NCBI RefSeq assembly: GCF_000226255.1
Contig: NZ_AGFG01000007.1
Location: forward strand, 1-32,919
DNA length: 32,919 nucleotides
Direction: 5' to 3'
DNA from: Desulfovibrio sp. A2
Lineage (GTDB): Bacteria; Desulfobacterota; Desulfovibrionia; Desulfovibrionales; Desulfovibrionaceae
Position numbers and translations under genes: made by a program. The notes under the pieces were generated by a model. It saw only the letters and a list, made by a program, of their open reading frames with translations, was not told the origin of the DNA and searched no databases. Below, piece after piece: positions 25,357 to 32,919 of the stretch. Position 1 is the stretch's first letter. Every line of letters starts with the position of its first letter.

Positions 25357-28300
25357 ATGACGGTCAATCGCAGGCAGTTCCTGAAGCTGAGCGCCGGGGC
25401 CACGCTGGCTGGCGCGTTCGGCGGGCTGGGAATCAGCCTCGCGCCCTCGGTGGCGCGGGCGGAACTTCAGAAGCTTCAGTGGGCAAAGCAGACCACCTCG
25501 GTCTGCTGTTACTGTGCGGTGGGGTGTGGGCTCATCGTGCATACCGCCAAAAACGGCGAAGGCCGTGCGGTCAACGTGGAAGGCGACCCGGACCACCCCA
25601 TCAACGAAGGGGCGCTGTGCCCCAAGGGCGGTTCCATCTTTCAGTTGGGCGAAAACGACGCCCGGCCAAAGAAGCCCCTGTACCGCGCGCCCAACAGCGG
25701 CGAATGGAAGGAAGTGGAATGGGACTGGGCCCTTTCCGAGATCGCCAAGCGCGTCAAGAAGACGCGTGACGCATCGTTCCAGACCGCCAACGCCAAGGGC
25801 GAGAAGGTCAACCGTACCGAGACCATCGCCTCGCTGGGATCGGCCGCCCTCGACAACGAGGAATGCTGGGCCTACCAGGTGATCCTGCGCAGCCTTGGCC
25901 TTGTGTTCATCGAGCACCAAGCGCGCATCTGCCACAGTTCCACCGTGCCCGCGCTGGCGGAAACCTACGGGCGCGGGGCCATGACCAACCACTGGAACGA
26001 CATCGCCAACAGCGATTGCGTCCTGATCATGGGCAGCAACGCCGCCGAGAACCATCCCATTTCCTTCAAGTGGGTCATGCGGGCCAAGGACAGGGGCGCC
26101 ACCATCGTGCACGTGGACCCGCGCTTTACCCGCACCGCCTCCAAGTCGGATATCTACGCCCCCATGCGTTCGGGCACCGACATCGCCTTCCTTGGCGGCC
26201 TCATCAAGTACATTCTCGACAACAAGCTGTACTTTGAAGAGTACGTGCGCGAATACACCAACGCGTCGCTCATCGTGGGCGAGAAGTTCTCGTTCAAGGA
26301 TGGGCTGTTCAGCGGCTTCGACGCGGAAAAGCGCAAGTATGACAAGTCGCAGTGGGCGTTCGAACTGGACGGGAACGGCGTGCCCAAGCGCGACCCTTCG
26401 CTGAAGCACCCCCGGTGCGTTTTCAACCTGATGAAAAAGCACTACGAACGCTACACGCCCGACCAGGTGTCCAACGTCACCGGCACGCCCAAGGACCAGC
26501 TGTTGCAGGTCTACAAGACCTACGCAGCCACCGGCAAGCCGGACAAGGCAGGCACCATCATGTACGCCATGGGCTGGACGCAGCATACCGTAGGCGTGCA
26601 GAACATCCGCACCATGGCCATGGTGCAGCTGTTGCTGGGCAACATCGGCGTGGCGGGCGGCGGCGTCAACGCGCTGCGCGGCGAATCCAACGTGCAGGGT
26701 TCCACCGACCAGGGGCTGCTGGCTCACATCTGGCCGGGGTACAACCCCACCCCCACCAGCAGGCAGGCCACCCTGGACGAGTACAACGCGGCTACCCCGC
26801 TGTCCAAGGACCCCAAGAGCGTCAACTGGTGGCAAAACCGCCCCAAGTACGTGGCCAGCTACCTGAAGGCCATCTACCCCGACCTGTCCCCGGCGGAAGC
26901 CTATGACATCATGCCCAAGGTCGATGCCGACAAGGCGTCCACCCACTACTTCTGGCTGAACATCTTCGACCGGATGGACAAGGGCGAGTTCAAGGGGGCG
27001 TTCGCCTGGGGCATGAACCCCGCCTGCGGCGGCGCCAACGCGGGCAAGAACCGCCGCGCGTTGGGCAAGCTGGACTGGCTGGTCAACGTCAACATTTTCG
27101 AGAACGAAACCTCGTCGTTCTGGAAAGGGCCGGGCACGGACCCCAAGGCCATCGGCACCGAGGTGTTCTTCCTGCCGTGCGCCGTGTCCATCGAGAAGGA
27201 AGGGTCCATCGTCAACTCCGGCCGCTGGATGCAGTGGCGCTATCGCGGGCCGAAGCCCTGGGGCGACACCAAGCCCGACGGCGACATCATGCTCGAGATG
27301 ATGCACAAGATCCGCGACCTGTACGCCAAGGAAGGCGGTGCGCACCCCGACCCCATCCTCAAGCTGAACGTGGCGGAATGGGAGGAACACAACGAGTTCT
27401 CGCCCACCAAGGTCGCCAGGCTGATGAACGGCTACTTCCTGAAGGACACGGAAGTGGGCGGCAAGCAGTTCAAGGCCGGGCAGATGGTGCCCGCGTTCGC
27501 CTTCCTGACGGCGGACGGCTCAACCTGTTCCGGCAACTGGCTGCATGCCGGGTCGTACACCGACGCGGGCAACATGATGGCCCGCCGCGACACCGCCCAG
27601 ACGCCCGAGCAGGCGCGCATCGGCCTGTTCCCCAACTGGTCGTTCTGCTGGCCGGTGAACCGTCGCGTCCTGTACAACCGGGCCTCGGTGGACGCCACGG
27701 GCAAGCCGTGGAATCCGGCCAAGGCCGTCATCGAATGGAAGGACGGCAAGTGGGTGGGCGACGTGGTGGACGGCGCGGGCGACCCCGGCGTCAAGCACCC
27801 CTTCATCATGCAGACGCACGGCTTCGGCGCGTTGTACGGGCCGGGGCGCGAGGACGGCCCCTTCCCCGAGCACTACGAGCCCATGGAAGGCCCCATTGCC
27901 GCGCATCCCTTCTCGAAGCAGCGCAGCAACCCCGTGGCGTTCCACTTCGCCGACGAGAAGAAGGCGGTGGCGGACCCCAAGTACCCGTACATCTGCTCCA
28001 CCTACCGGGTCACCGAGCACTGGCAGACGGGCCTGATGACCCGCCGCTGCGCATGGCTGGTGGAGGCGCAGCCGCAGGTGTTCTGCGAAATGGGCACCGG
28101 CCTCGCCAAGCAGAAGGGCATTAGGAACGGCGACACGGTGCGGCTTTCCAGCATCCGCGGCGAGGTGGAAGCGGTGGCCATCGTCACCGAGCGCATCAAG
28201 CCGTTCAAGGTCATGGGCAAGGAATACCACATGGTGGGCCTGCCCTGGCACTTCGGCTGGATGACACCCAAGGACGGCGGTGATTCCGCCAACCTGATCA

Positions 28301-28374
28301 CTCCGTCGGTAGGCGACCCGAACACTGGCATTCCGGAAACCAAGGCGTTCATGGTGGACGTCCGCAAGGCGTAG
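25357..28374 (+). CDS. fdhA: Formate dehydrogenase catalytic subunit (FdhA/FdnG), cysteine form
   Basis: Periplasmic W/Mo-bisPGD formate dehydrogenase large subunit, 1005 residues, which interconverts formate and CO2. The N-terminus MTVNRRQFLKLSAGATLAGAF is a Tat signal (RRQFLK). A [4Fe-4S] motif follows (CYCAVGCG...ALCPKGG). The active-site segment reads QARIC-HSSTVPALAETYGRGAMTNHW, with a TGC codon at 25930-25932 encoding Cys192 next to His193. The well-studied D. vulgaris Hildenborough enzyme has selenocysteine at 192, so this is a natural cysteine version. The molybdopterin-binding C-terminal domain (YRVTEHWQTGLMTRR, FCEMG) is complete. The ATG at 25357 is chosen for AAGGAGG 5 bases upstream and the Tat signal; the frame is open further upstream. 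It forms an operon with fdhB. Confidence 0.95.
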   Translation: MTVNRRQFLKLSAGATLAGAFGGLGISLAPSVARAELQKLQWAKQTTSVCCYCAVGCGLIVHTAKNGEGRAVNVEGDPDHPINEGALCPKGGSIFQLGENDARPKKPLYRAPNSGEWKEVEWDWALSEIAKRVKKTRDASFQTANAKGEKVNRTETIASLGSAALDNEECWAYQVILRSLGLVFIEHQARICHSSTVPALAETYGRGAMTNHWNDIANSDCVLIMGSNAAENHPISFKWVMRAKDRGATIVHVDPRFTRTASKSDIYAPMRSGTDIAFLGGLIKYILDNKLYFEEYVREYTNASLIVGEKFSFKDGLFSGFDAEKRKYDKSQWAFELDGNGVPKRDPSLKHPRCVFNLMKKHYERYTPDQVSNVTGTPKDQLLQVYKTYAATGKPDKAGTIMYAMGWTQHTVGVQNIRTMAMVQLLLGNIGVAGGGVNALRGESNVQGSTDQGLLAHIWPGYNPTPTSRQATLDEYNAATPLSKDPKSVNWWQNRPKYVASYLKAIYPDLSPAEAYDIMPKVDADKASTHYFWLNIFDRMDKGEFKGAFAWGMNPACGGANAGKNRRALGKLDWLVNVNIFENETSSFWKGPGTDPKAIGTEVFFLPCAVSIEKEGSIVNSGRWMQWRYRGPKPWGDTKPDGDIMLEMMHKIRDLYAKEGGAHPDPILKLNVAEWEEHNEFSPTKVARLMNGYFLKDTEVGGKQFKAGQMVPAFAFLTADGSTCSGNWLHAGSYTDAGNMMARRDTAQTPEQARIGLFPNWSFCWPVNRRVLYNRASVDATGKPWNPAKAVIEWKDGKWVGDVVDGAGDPGVKHPFIMQTHGFGALYGPGREDGPFPEHYEPMEGPIAAHPFSKQRSNPVAFHFADEKKAVADPKYPYICSTYRVTEHWQTGLMTRRCAWLVEAQPQVFCEMGTGLAKQKGIRNGDTVRLSSIRGEVEAVAIVTERIKPFKVMGKEYHMVGLPWHFGWMTPKDGGDSANLITPSVGDPNTGIPETKAFMVDVRKA

Positions 28375-28385
28375 GGGGACAAGTC

Positions 28386-29093
28386 ATGGGAAAGATGTTC
28401 TTCATCGACCTTACGCGGTGCACGGCCTGCCGTGGCTGCCAGATCGCATGCAAGCAATGGAAGAACCTTCCGGCTGAACACACCCGCAACACCGGGGCGT
28501 ACCAGAACCCGCCGGACCTGTCGTACGTCACCCTGAAGACGGTGCGCTTCACAGAAGGCACCTTCGAGAAGAAGTTCGAGTGGCTGTTCTTTCCCGAACA
28601 GTGCCGCCACTGCCTCGAACCTCCCTGCAAGGGGCAGGCGGATGTGGATATGGAAGGGGCGGTGGTCAAGGACGAGGCCACCGGGGCCGTCCTGTTCACC
28701 GAACTGACCGCCAAGGTGGACGGCGACATGGTGCGCTCCGCCTGCCCGTACGACATTCCGCGCAAGGACGCCGCCACCGGCAGGCTCTCCAAGTGCGACA
28801 TGTGCAACGACCGGGTGCAGAACGGCCTGCTGCCCTCCTGCGTCAAGGCGTGCCCCACCGGGTGCATGAACTTTGGCGACGAGGCGGAAATGACGGAACT
28901 CGCCAACAAGCGCCTAGCCGAAGTGAAGAAGGTGCACCCCAAGGCCGTGTTGGGCGACCCCAACGACGTGCGCGTGGTGTACCTGTTCCAGCGTGACCCG
29001 AAGAGCTACTTCGAGCATGCGGTGGCCGAACTGGAAACCGGCCCGCTTACCCGCAAGCAGCTGTTCGCCCGCATGTTCCGCGAACACGCGTAA
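28386..29093 (+). CDS. fdhB: Formate dehydrogenase iron-sulfur subunit (FdhB/FdnH)
   Basis: Ferredoxin-like electron-transfer subunit, 235 residues. It has 13 cysteines in the order CTACRGCQIAC (12-22), CRHCLEPPC, SACPYDIP, CDMC and SCVKACPTGC, enough for three [4Fe-4S] clusters as in FdhAB. It has no C-terminal membrane helix, unlike E. coli FdnH, so the complex is soluble in the periplasm. It has no signal of its own and is expected to be exported with FdhA through Tat. Its start is 11 bases after the fdhA stop, with GGGGGACA as ribosome site. No cytochrome subunit gene follows, so electrons probably pass to soluble cytochrome c3. Confidence 0.94.
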   Translation: MGKMFFIDLTRCTACRGCQIACKQWKNLPAEHTRNTGAYQNPPDLSYVTLKTVRFTEGTFEKKFEWLFFPEQCRHCLEPPCKGQADVDMEGAVVKDEATGAVLFTELTAKVDGDMVRSACPYDIPRKDAATGRLSKCDMCNDRVQNGLLPSCVKACPTGCMNFGDEAEMTELANKRLAEVKKVHPKAVLGDPNDVRVVYLFQRDPKSYFEHAVAELETGPLTRKQLFARMFREHA

Positions 29094-29106
29094 TCCGCCT
29101 TCACCC

Positions 29107-29145
29107 CCCCGCCCGGAGGCTCGGCTTTCGGGTGGGGCATTTTCT
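29107..29145 (+). terminator. Possible first terminator of fdhAB
   Basis: A 9-bp stem with one G-T pair (CCCCGCCCG / CGGGTGGGG) and a 13-base loop, followed by CATTTTCT, 13 bases after the fdhB stop. Confidence 0.5.
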
Positions 29146-29261
29146 CCCTGCCTGACCCCGAAGAACAGTCCGGCGGCAGGTGCTGTGCGCGGCTTCCCGC
29201 CTGCGCGGGCCACAGGCCCGGCACCGCATGACATGACGGCAACCCGGCGCCGTCCGACGCG

Positions 29262-29290
29262 AAAGCGCCGGGTGGCGCTTTGTTGTTTGA
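29262..29290 (+). terminator. Rho-independent terminator downstream of fdhAB
   Basis: A perfect 8-bp stem (AAAGCGCC / GGCGCTTT, loop GGGT) followed by TGTTGTTTG. A competing longer dyad (ACCCGGCGC / GCGCCGGGT, 29242-29250 and 29265-29273) overlaps it, so alternative folds are possible. Confidence 0.7.
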
Positions 29291-29306
29291 GGCATGTGCT
29301 GATGGC

Positions 29307-29320
29307 TGATTGTTCAATCA
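29307..29320. promoter_or_regulatory. Palindrome in AT-rich DNA upstream of the 79-residue gene
   Basis: Perfect dyad TGATTG-TT-CAATCA, followed within 30 bases by AT-rich sequence (AAGTAATTATTTATTT) that could contain a -10. It resembles a repressor operator overlapping a promoter; the regulator is unknown. The start codon is some 190 bases further on. Confidence 0.4.
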
Positions 29321-29542
29321 TCGGGCGCGCAAGTAATTATTTATTTCACAATGGGTGAATCTTTGTGCGCTGCACTCGCGTGTTGCGGAAAAATGTCAAT
29401 GAAGCGGCACGTAGCACACCGAAGAAACAGCTAGTCCAGTAAATGCACAATGTCCATCCATTCCGCGTGCCGCATCTTGAACGGGAGGAAGCATGTGGTA
29501 AGAGGGGGCGAACCCTCTCCCGTAACGGCCAAAGGAGGACGC

Positions 29543-29782
29543 ATGACCAACGAAGAGTACCCGTACGACATGATGCAGGTCGTACTCGTGACGCGCGACG
29601 GCAAGCGGCTGGAGATAGAGGCGCGGGTGGGGGCGCTGCTGTTCGTTGATGTGGAGCGGGACGACTGTTGCGTCAGCTGTGATGCGCAAGCGTGGGACAA
29701 GGTGCCGGGCATGCGCCGCCGCGCGGTGCGCAGCCTGATGGATGCGCTGCACGAGACGGTGCCGCTGCTAACCGATCGCTGA
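29543..29782 (+). CDS. Hypothetical small protein
   Basis: Unrecognised protein of 79 residues (MTNEEYPYDMMQVVLVTRDGKRLEIEARVGALLFVDVERDDCCVSCDAQAWDKVPGMRRR...). A strong ribosome site (AAAGGAGGA) lies 4-5 bases before the ATG, and a terminator follows the stop, so I believe it is expressed. It has no signal peptide or membrane segment. The first half looks like beta strands with alternating hydrophobics (MQVVLVTRDGKRLEIEARV), then DDCCVSCD, a three-cysteine cluster that could bind metal, then a basic helix. It is alone between the fdhAB and actP units, with its own candidate promoter and palindrome. Function unknown. Confidence 0.75.
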   Translation: MTNEEYPYDMMQVVLVTRDGKRLEIEARVGALLFVDVERDDCCVSCDAQAWDKVPGMRRRAVRSLMDALHETVPLLTDR

Positions 29783-29844
29783 AGCCGGAGTGCCAGGGCC
29801 GGTCACCCGCCAATCGCCAACCGGCAGCCACGCCGGTGTCGCCG

Positions 29845-29876
29845 GGGATGTCGCATGACGCGGCATCCCTTTTCTT
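29845..29876 (+). terminator. Rho-independent terminator of the 79-residue gene
   Basis: A 10-bp stem with one G-T pair (GGGATGTCGC / GCGGCATCCC) and a 5-base loop, followed by TTTTCTT, 62 bases after the stop. Confidence 0.8.
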
Positions 29877-30287
29877 GCGTCGTGCGCGGGGGAACGGCCC
29901 GCATCATTTGCCAGGCGGCAGGCACGGGCCGAACGGCGCGCAGGCCGGGGCGTGCGGCGCGGGACGGCCGGTGAACGGTGTGGCGTGGCGCTTGTGAATG
30001 TCGTTGCGGCGCTCTTGCGTTCGCGCCACGGATGAACGGCAAACGGCGGCGCGAGCGGTGCGGGCCGGGGCGTTTCATCCTTTGATGCGCGCTTGCGGGG
30101 GCATGAGGGCCGTTCACCGAAAGTGACGTGGCACTCTCGCTGTGTGGCCGTACAACGAGGCCATGGACACCGGCGGCGTCGTAACGGCCCATGATGGAAC
30201 AGACGTCGCCGGAGGGAACTGCATCCGGCCCATGCGCCCCGCAGCAAGCGGGCGCGCGGGCCGGACGAAACACCAAAGGAGGCACGC
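29877..30287. other. Intergenic region upstream of the DUF485-actP operon
   Basis: Over 400 bases without a supported gene. Open frames here are Arg/Pro-rich or very short. The operon promoter should lie here, but I find only a partial sigma54-like TGGCAC-N5-CTGTG at 30130-30145, whose -12 half is wrong, so I do not call a promoter. Confidence 0.4.
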
Positions 30288-30692
30288 ATGGCCACGATCA
30301 CCGAAACGGCGGGCGCACCCGGCATGACCATGGAAGCCCCCCCGACTCCCCTGACCCCGGTGCAGCATCGGGAGCATCCCCAACTCGACGAAGCTCAGTT
30401 CGCGGCGCTGGTCCGGGCCCGGTGGACCGTTTCCCTCATCCTGACTGCCGTGATGCTGGCCATCTACTTCGGCTTCATCATGGTTCTGGCCTTCCGGCGC
30501 GACCTGTTGCAGGTGGCGGCGGGGGGCGGCATGACCCTGGGCATTCCCGTGGGGTTCGGCATCATCATCACCGCGTCGGCCCTCACCGGCGTCTACGTGT
30601 GGTGGGCCAACCGGCGGTACGACGGCGCGGTGCGACGGATCATCGCGACCATGCATACCGGCCAGACCATGAAGGGGGCGCGCCATGGCTAG
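30288..30692 (+). CDS. DUF485 (YjcH-like) membrane protein
   Basis: Protein of 134 residues with two hydrophobic helices (about 47-70 and 83-108). The DUF485 pattern is visible as [37 protein letters not shown], followed by [27 protein letters not shown]. In many proteobacteria this protein is encoded directly before the acetate symporter ActP, and its exact role is not established. AAAGGAGG lies 5-6 bases before the ATG. The last 8 bases overlap the start of actP, so the two are translationally coupled. Confidence 0.92.
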   Translation: MATITETAGAPGMTMEAPPTPLTPVQHREHPQLDEAQFAALVRARWTVSLILTAVMLAIYFGFIMVLAFRRDLLQVAAGGGMTLGIPVGFGIIITASALTGVYVWWANRRYDGAVRRIIATMHTGQTMKGARHG

Positions 30693-32244
30693 CGAATTTT
30701 CCTCCACCATCGGGCAGCCCAACGCGCTGTCCATCGGGTTCTTTTTCCTGTTCGTGGCGTTCACGCTGGGCGTCACGTGGTGGGCGGCCCGGCGCAGCCG
30801 TTCGGCGGCGGAATTCTACGCGGCCGGGCGCAGCGTCACCGGGTTCCAGAACGGTCTGGCCCTTGCGGGCGACTACATGAGCGCGGCCTCGTTCCTGGGC
30901 ATCGCCGGGCTGGTGGCGCTGAAGGGGTACGACGGGCTCATCTATTCCATCGGCTTCCTGGTGGGCTGGCCGGTGATGATGTTCCTGATCGCGGAACCGT
31001 TGCGCAACCTGGGCAAGTACACCTTCGCCGACGTGGTGGCCTACCGTCTGCGGCAAAAGCCCATTCGCGTGGCGGCCTCGTGCGGGTCGCTGATGACCGT
31101 GGCCTTCTACCTCATCGCCCAGATGGTGGGGTCCGGATCGCTGGTGCACCTGATGTTCGGCCTGCCCTACGAGGCGGCGGTGCTGGTGGTGGGCGTGGTG
31201 ATGATCGCGTACGTGCTGTTCGGCGGCATGCTGGCCACCACCTGGGTGCAGATCATCAAGGCGGTGCTGCTGCTGGGCGGTGCCAGCGTGATGGTGTTCT
31301 TCGTGCTGCGCCACTTCGGCTTCAGTCCGGCGGAACTCTTCCGCGCCTCGGCCGCGCGCTACGGCGACAAGGTGCTGGCCCCCGGCGGGCTGGTCTCCAA
31401 CCCGTGGGATGCCCTGTCCCTGGGCATGGCGCTGATGTTCGGCACGGCCGGGCTGCCGCACATCCTGATGCGCTTCTACACCGTGCCCGACGCCAAGGCC
31501 GCCCGCAAGTCGGTGTTCTACGCCACCGGGTTCATCTCGTATTTCTACGTGCTTACCTTCATCATCGGCTTCGGGGCCATGACGCTGGTGGGACAGGACG
31601 TCATTTCCCGGTTCGACAAGGGCGGCAACATGGCCGCGCCCCTGCTGGCCGAAGTGACCGGCGGCACCATGTTCCTGGGCTTCATCGCCGCCGTGGCCTT
31701 CGCCACCATCCTGGCGGTGGTGGCCGGGCTGACCCTGGCGGGCGCCACCACCTACGCGCATGATCTCTACGCCAACGTGTTCCGGCGCGGCCGGTCCAAC
31801 GAGGACGACGAGGTGCGCATGGCCAAGCGGGCCACCGTTGCCCTGGGCGTGCTGGCCGTGGCGCTGGGCATCGCCTTCAAGGGGCAGAACGTGGCCTTTA
31901 TGGTGGGGCTGGCCTTCGCCATCGCCGCCAGCGCCAACTTCCCCGCGCTGCTCATGTCCATCCTGTGGAAGCGGTTCTCCACGTTCGGGGCGGTGTGCTC
32001 CATCGGCACGGGGGCCACGCTGGCCGTGGGGCTCATCGTGCTCAGCCCCACCGTGTGGGTGGACGTGCTGCATTCGCCGTGGGGCATGGCCGCGCCGTTC
32101 GCGCTCAAGAACCCCGCGCTCATTTCACTGCCCGCGGCCTTCGCGGCCGGGTGGCTGGGATCGGTGCTGCGGCCCGAGCCCGACGCCGAGGAACGCTACG
32201 CCGAACAGAAGATCCGCAACTACCTCGGCGTGGGAGCCGAGTAG
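30685..32244 (+). CDS. actP: Cation/acetate symporter ActP-like (SSS family)
   Basis: Inner-membrane solute:sodium symporter of 519 residues with about 13 hydrophobic helices. Family features include [54 protein letters not shown], which reads like the ActP N-terminal third, then the long run [26 protein letters not shown] (the SSS signature region) and [27 protein letters not shown]. Pairing with DUF485 favours acetate or another short monocarboxylate as substrate. A sulfate reducer excretes acetate from incomplete lactate oxidation and could reuse it. It follows the DUF485 gene with 8 bases overlap and precedes a CBS-domain gene by 2 bases, so three genes form one operon. Confidence 0.92.
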   Translation: MASEFSSTIGQPNALSIGFFFLFVAFTLGVTWWAARRSRSAAEFYAAGRSVTGFQNGLALAGDYMSAASFLGIAGLVALKGYDGLIYSIGFLVGWPVMMFLIAEPLRNLGKYTFADVVAYRLRQKPIRVAASCGSLMTVAFYLIAQMVGSGSLVHLMFGLPYEAAVLVVGVVMIAYVLFGGMLATTWVQIIKAVLLLGGASVMVFFVLRHFGFSPAELFRASAARYGDKVLAPGGLVSNPWDALSLGMALMFGTAGLPHILMRFYTVPDAKAARKSVFYATGFISYFYVLTFIIGFGAMTLVGQDVISRFDKGGNMAAPLLAEVTGGTMFLGFIAAVAFATILAVVAGLTLAGATTYAHDLYANVFRRGRSNEDDEVRMAKRATVALGVLAVALGIAFKGQNVAFMVGLAFAIAASANFPALLMSILWKRFSTFGAVCSIGTGATLAVGLIVLSPTVWVDVLHSPWGMAAPFALKNPALISLPAAFAAGWLGSVLRPEPDAEERYAEQKIRNYLGVGAE

Positions 32245-32246
32245 GC

Positions 32247-32919
32247 ATGAAGACCGGCGATCCCGCCACGACATTCGCGGCCCCTCCCCACGGGGAGGGG
32301 CCTGCGGAGCGGGAAGGGGCACGAGCCGGGCACGGCCCGCTGTCCCTTTCCGCGTTGCCTGCGGAAAATCCTTTGCTGTGCCCCGTGCGCGACCTGCCCG
32401 GCTGGGCCGACCGGAGCGGCGGGTCTGGCGGGCTTGGCGAAGCTGGCGAGGCAGACGGAACGGGCCCGCGCGCGCCGTTGTTCGTGGCGGCGGGCACCCC
32501 GTTGTGCGAGGCCGCCGCCCGCATGGCCGGGGCACGCGTGTCCGCCTGCCTCGTCCGTGCGCCGGATGCGCCCGGCATGCCACCCCCGAACGGCACGCCG
32601 GGCGGCCAACCACCTGCGGGCATCCTCACCGAGCGCGACCTGGTGCGCGCGCTGGCGGAACACGGGCCGGGCGCGGCGACGCTGCCGGTGGAGGCGGCGA
32701 TGACCGCCGCCCTGGTCACCATGCGCGACGACGAACTGCTGTTTGAAGGGCTGTCGCGCATGGTGCGCCACGCCATCCGGCGGCTGGTGGTGGTGGGCCG
32801 GGACGGCGCGGTGCGCGGCATGCTGGAGGAGCGCGACCTGCTGTCCGCTGGTGCGGAAAACCCCGTGCAACTGGTGGCGGACATGGCCGCCGCCTCGGAT
32901 GGAGCCGCCTGCCGCCCCC
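32247..32919 (+). CDS. CBS-domain protein (N-terminal part, cut by window end)
   Basis: The frame opens with ATG at 32247, 2 bases after the actP stop, and stays open to the last base (224 codons visible). After a Gly/Pro/Ala-rich first 75 residues comes a CBS pair. The first has GTPLCEAAARMAGARVSACLV and GILTERDLVRALAEHG, broken by a Pro/Gly loop (DAPGMPPPNGTPGGQPP). The second has VEAAMTAALVTMRDDELLFEGLSRMVRHAIRRLVVVGRDGAVRGMLEERDLL. In related operons the CBS pair is followed by a DUF294 nucleotidyltransferase-like domain; whether it is here lies beyond the window. CBS pairs bind adenine nucleotides, so an energy-sensing role over acetate uptake is a fair guess, not shown. Confidence 0.82.
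   Translation, partial: MKTGDPATTFAAPPHGEGPAEREGARAGHGPLSLSALPAENPLLCPVRDLPGWADRSGGSGGLGEAGEADGTGPRAPLFVAAGTPLCEAAARMAGARVSACLVRAPDAPGMPPPNGTPGGQPPAGILTERDLVRALAEHGPGAATLPVEAAMTAALVTMRDDELLFEGLSRMVRHAIRRLVVVGRDGAVRGMLEERDLLSAGAENPVQLVADMAAASDGAACRP

Noticed and set aside
25105..27390. 761-codon open frame opposite fdhA
   Set aside because: Antisense shadow of a clear formate dehydrogenase; no recognisable domain.
30130..30145. Sigma54-like promoter TGGCAC-N5-CTGTG upstream of DUF485-actP
   Set aside because: The -24 half is perfect, but the -12 half has GT where the invariant GC should be, so it does not meet the core requirement.

Overview
The window is GC-rich chromosomal DNA (mid-to-high 60s % GC by eye) whose gene content points to a sulfate-reducing deltaproteobacterium of the Desulfovibrio/Nitratidesulfovibrio vulgaris group. 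The evidence is an adenylate kinase with the Cys-X5-His-X15-Cys-X2-Cys metal site known from Desulfovibrio, a split-Soret cytochrome c, a periplasmic two-subunit formate dehydrogenase of FdhAB type, and the order argB-hslU-degP-S1 protein, which I recall from Desulfovibrio. No rRNA, tRNA, CRISPR array, transposase or integrase was seen.

Layout. 1-1899 (+): end of trkA, then trkH (potassium uptake). 1996-7666 (-): a run of sirC-like precorrin-2 dehydrogenase, hemX/ccsA-like membrane protein, hemA, an unknown 111-residue protein, tilS and adk (tetrapyrrole synthesis, then tRNA-Ile2 lysidine synthesis and adenylate kinase). 7939-10689 (+): a GT9 heptosyltransferase-like gene and a CgeB-like glycosyltransferase. 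10708-12063 (+): a strikingly AT-rich dGTPase-family gene, the clearest foreign insert in the window. 12142-13339 (+): a periplasmic family-3 solute-binding protein and a small DUF1737 protein. 13550-20928 (-): split-Soret cytochrome c, argB, hslU, a DegP/HtrA protease and a five-domain S1 protein. 21081-24697 (+): a parvulin, an Hsp20 chaperone and a LonB/YcbZ-like AAA-Lon protease. 25357-29093 (+): formate dehydrogenase fdhA-fdhB. 29543-29782 (+): an unknown 79-residue protein. 30288-32919 (+): DUF485 protein, ActP-like acetate/solute symporter, and the start of a CBS-domain protein cut by the window end.

Functional links. sirC and hemA supply siroheme and heme precursors needed for sulfite reductase and multiheme cytochromes, and the CcsA/HemX protein sits between them. 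HslU, DegP, parvulin, Hsp20 and the Lon-like protease make this stretch rich in protein quality control. FdhAB and ActP handle formate and acetate, key metabolites of sulfate reducers.

Most interesting points: the AT-rich dGTPase gene inserted between GC-rich glycosyltransferase and transporter genes (possible anti-phage nucleotide depletion); an FdhA with a plain cysteine codon at residue 192, where characterised D. vulgaris FdhAB has selenocysteine, and with no cysteine at residue 845; AT-rich, repeat-bearing control regions upstream of fdhA, the split-Soret cytochrome and the 79-residue gene; and an apparently leaderless promoter for the siroheme gene.
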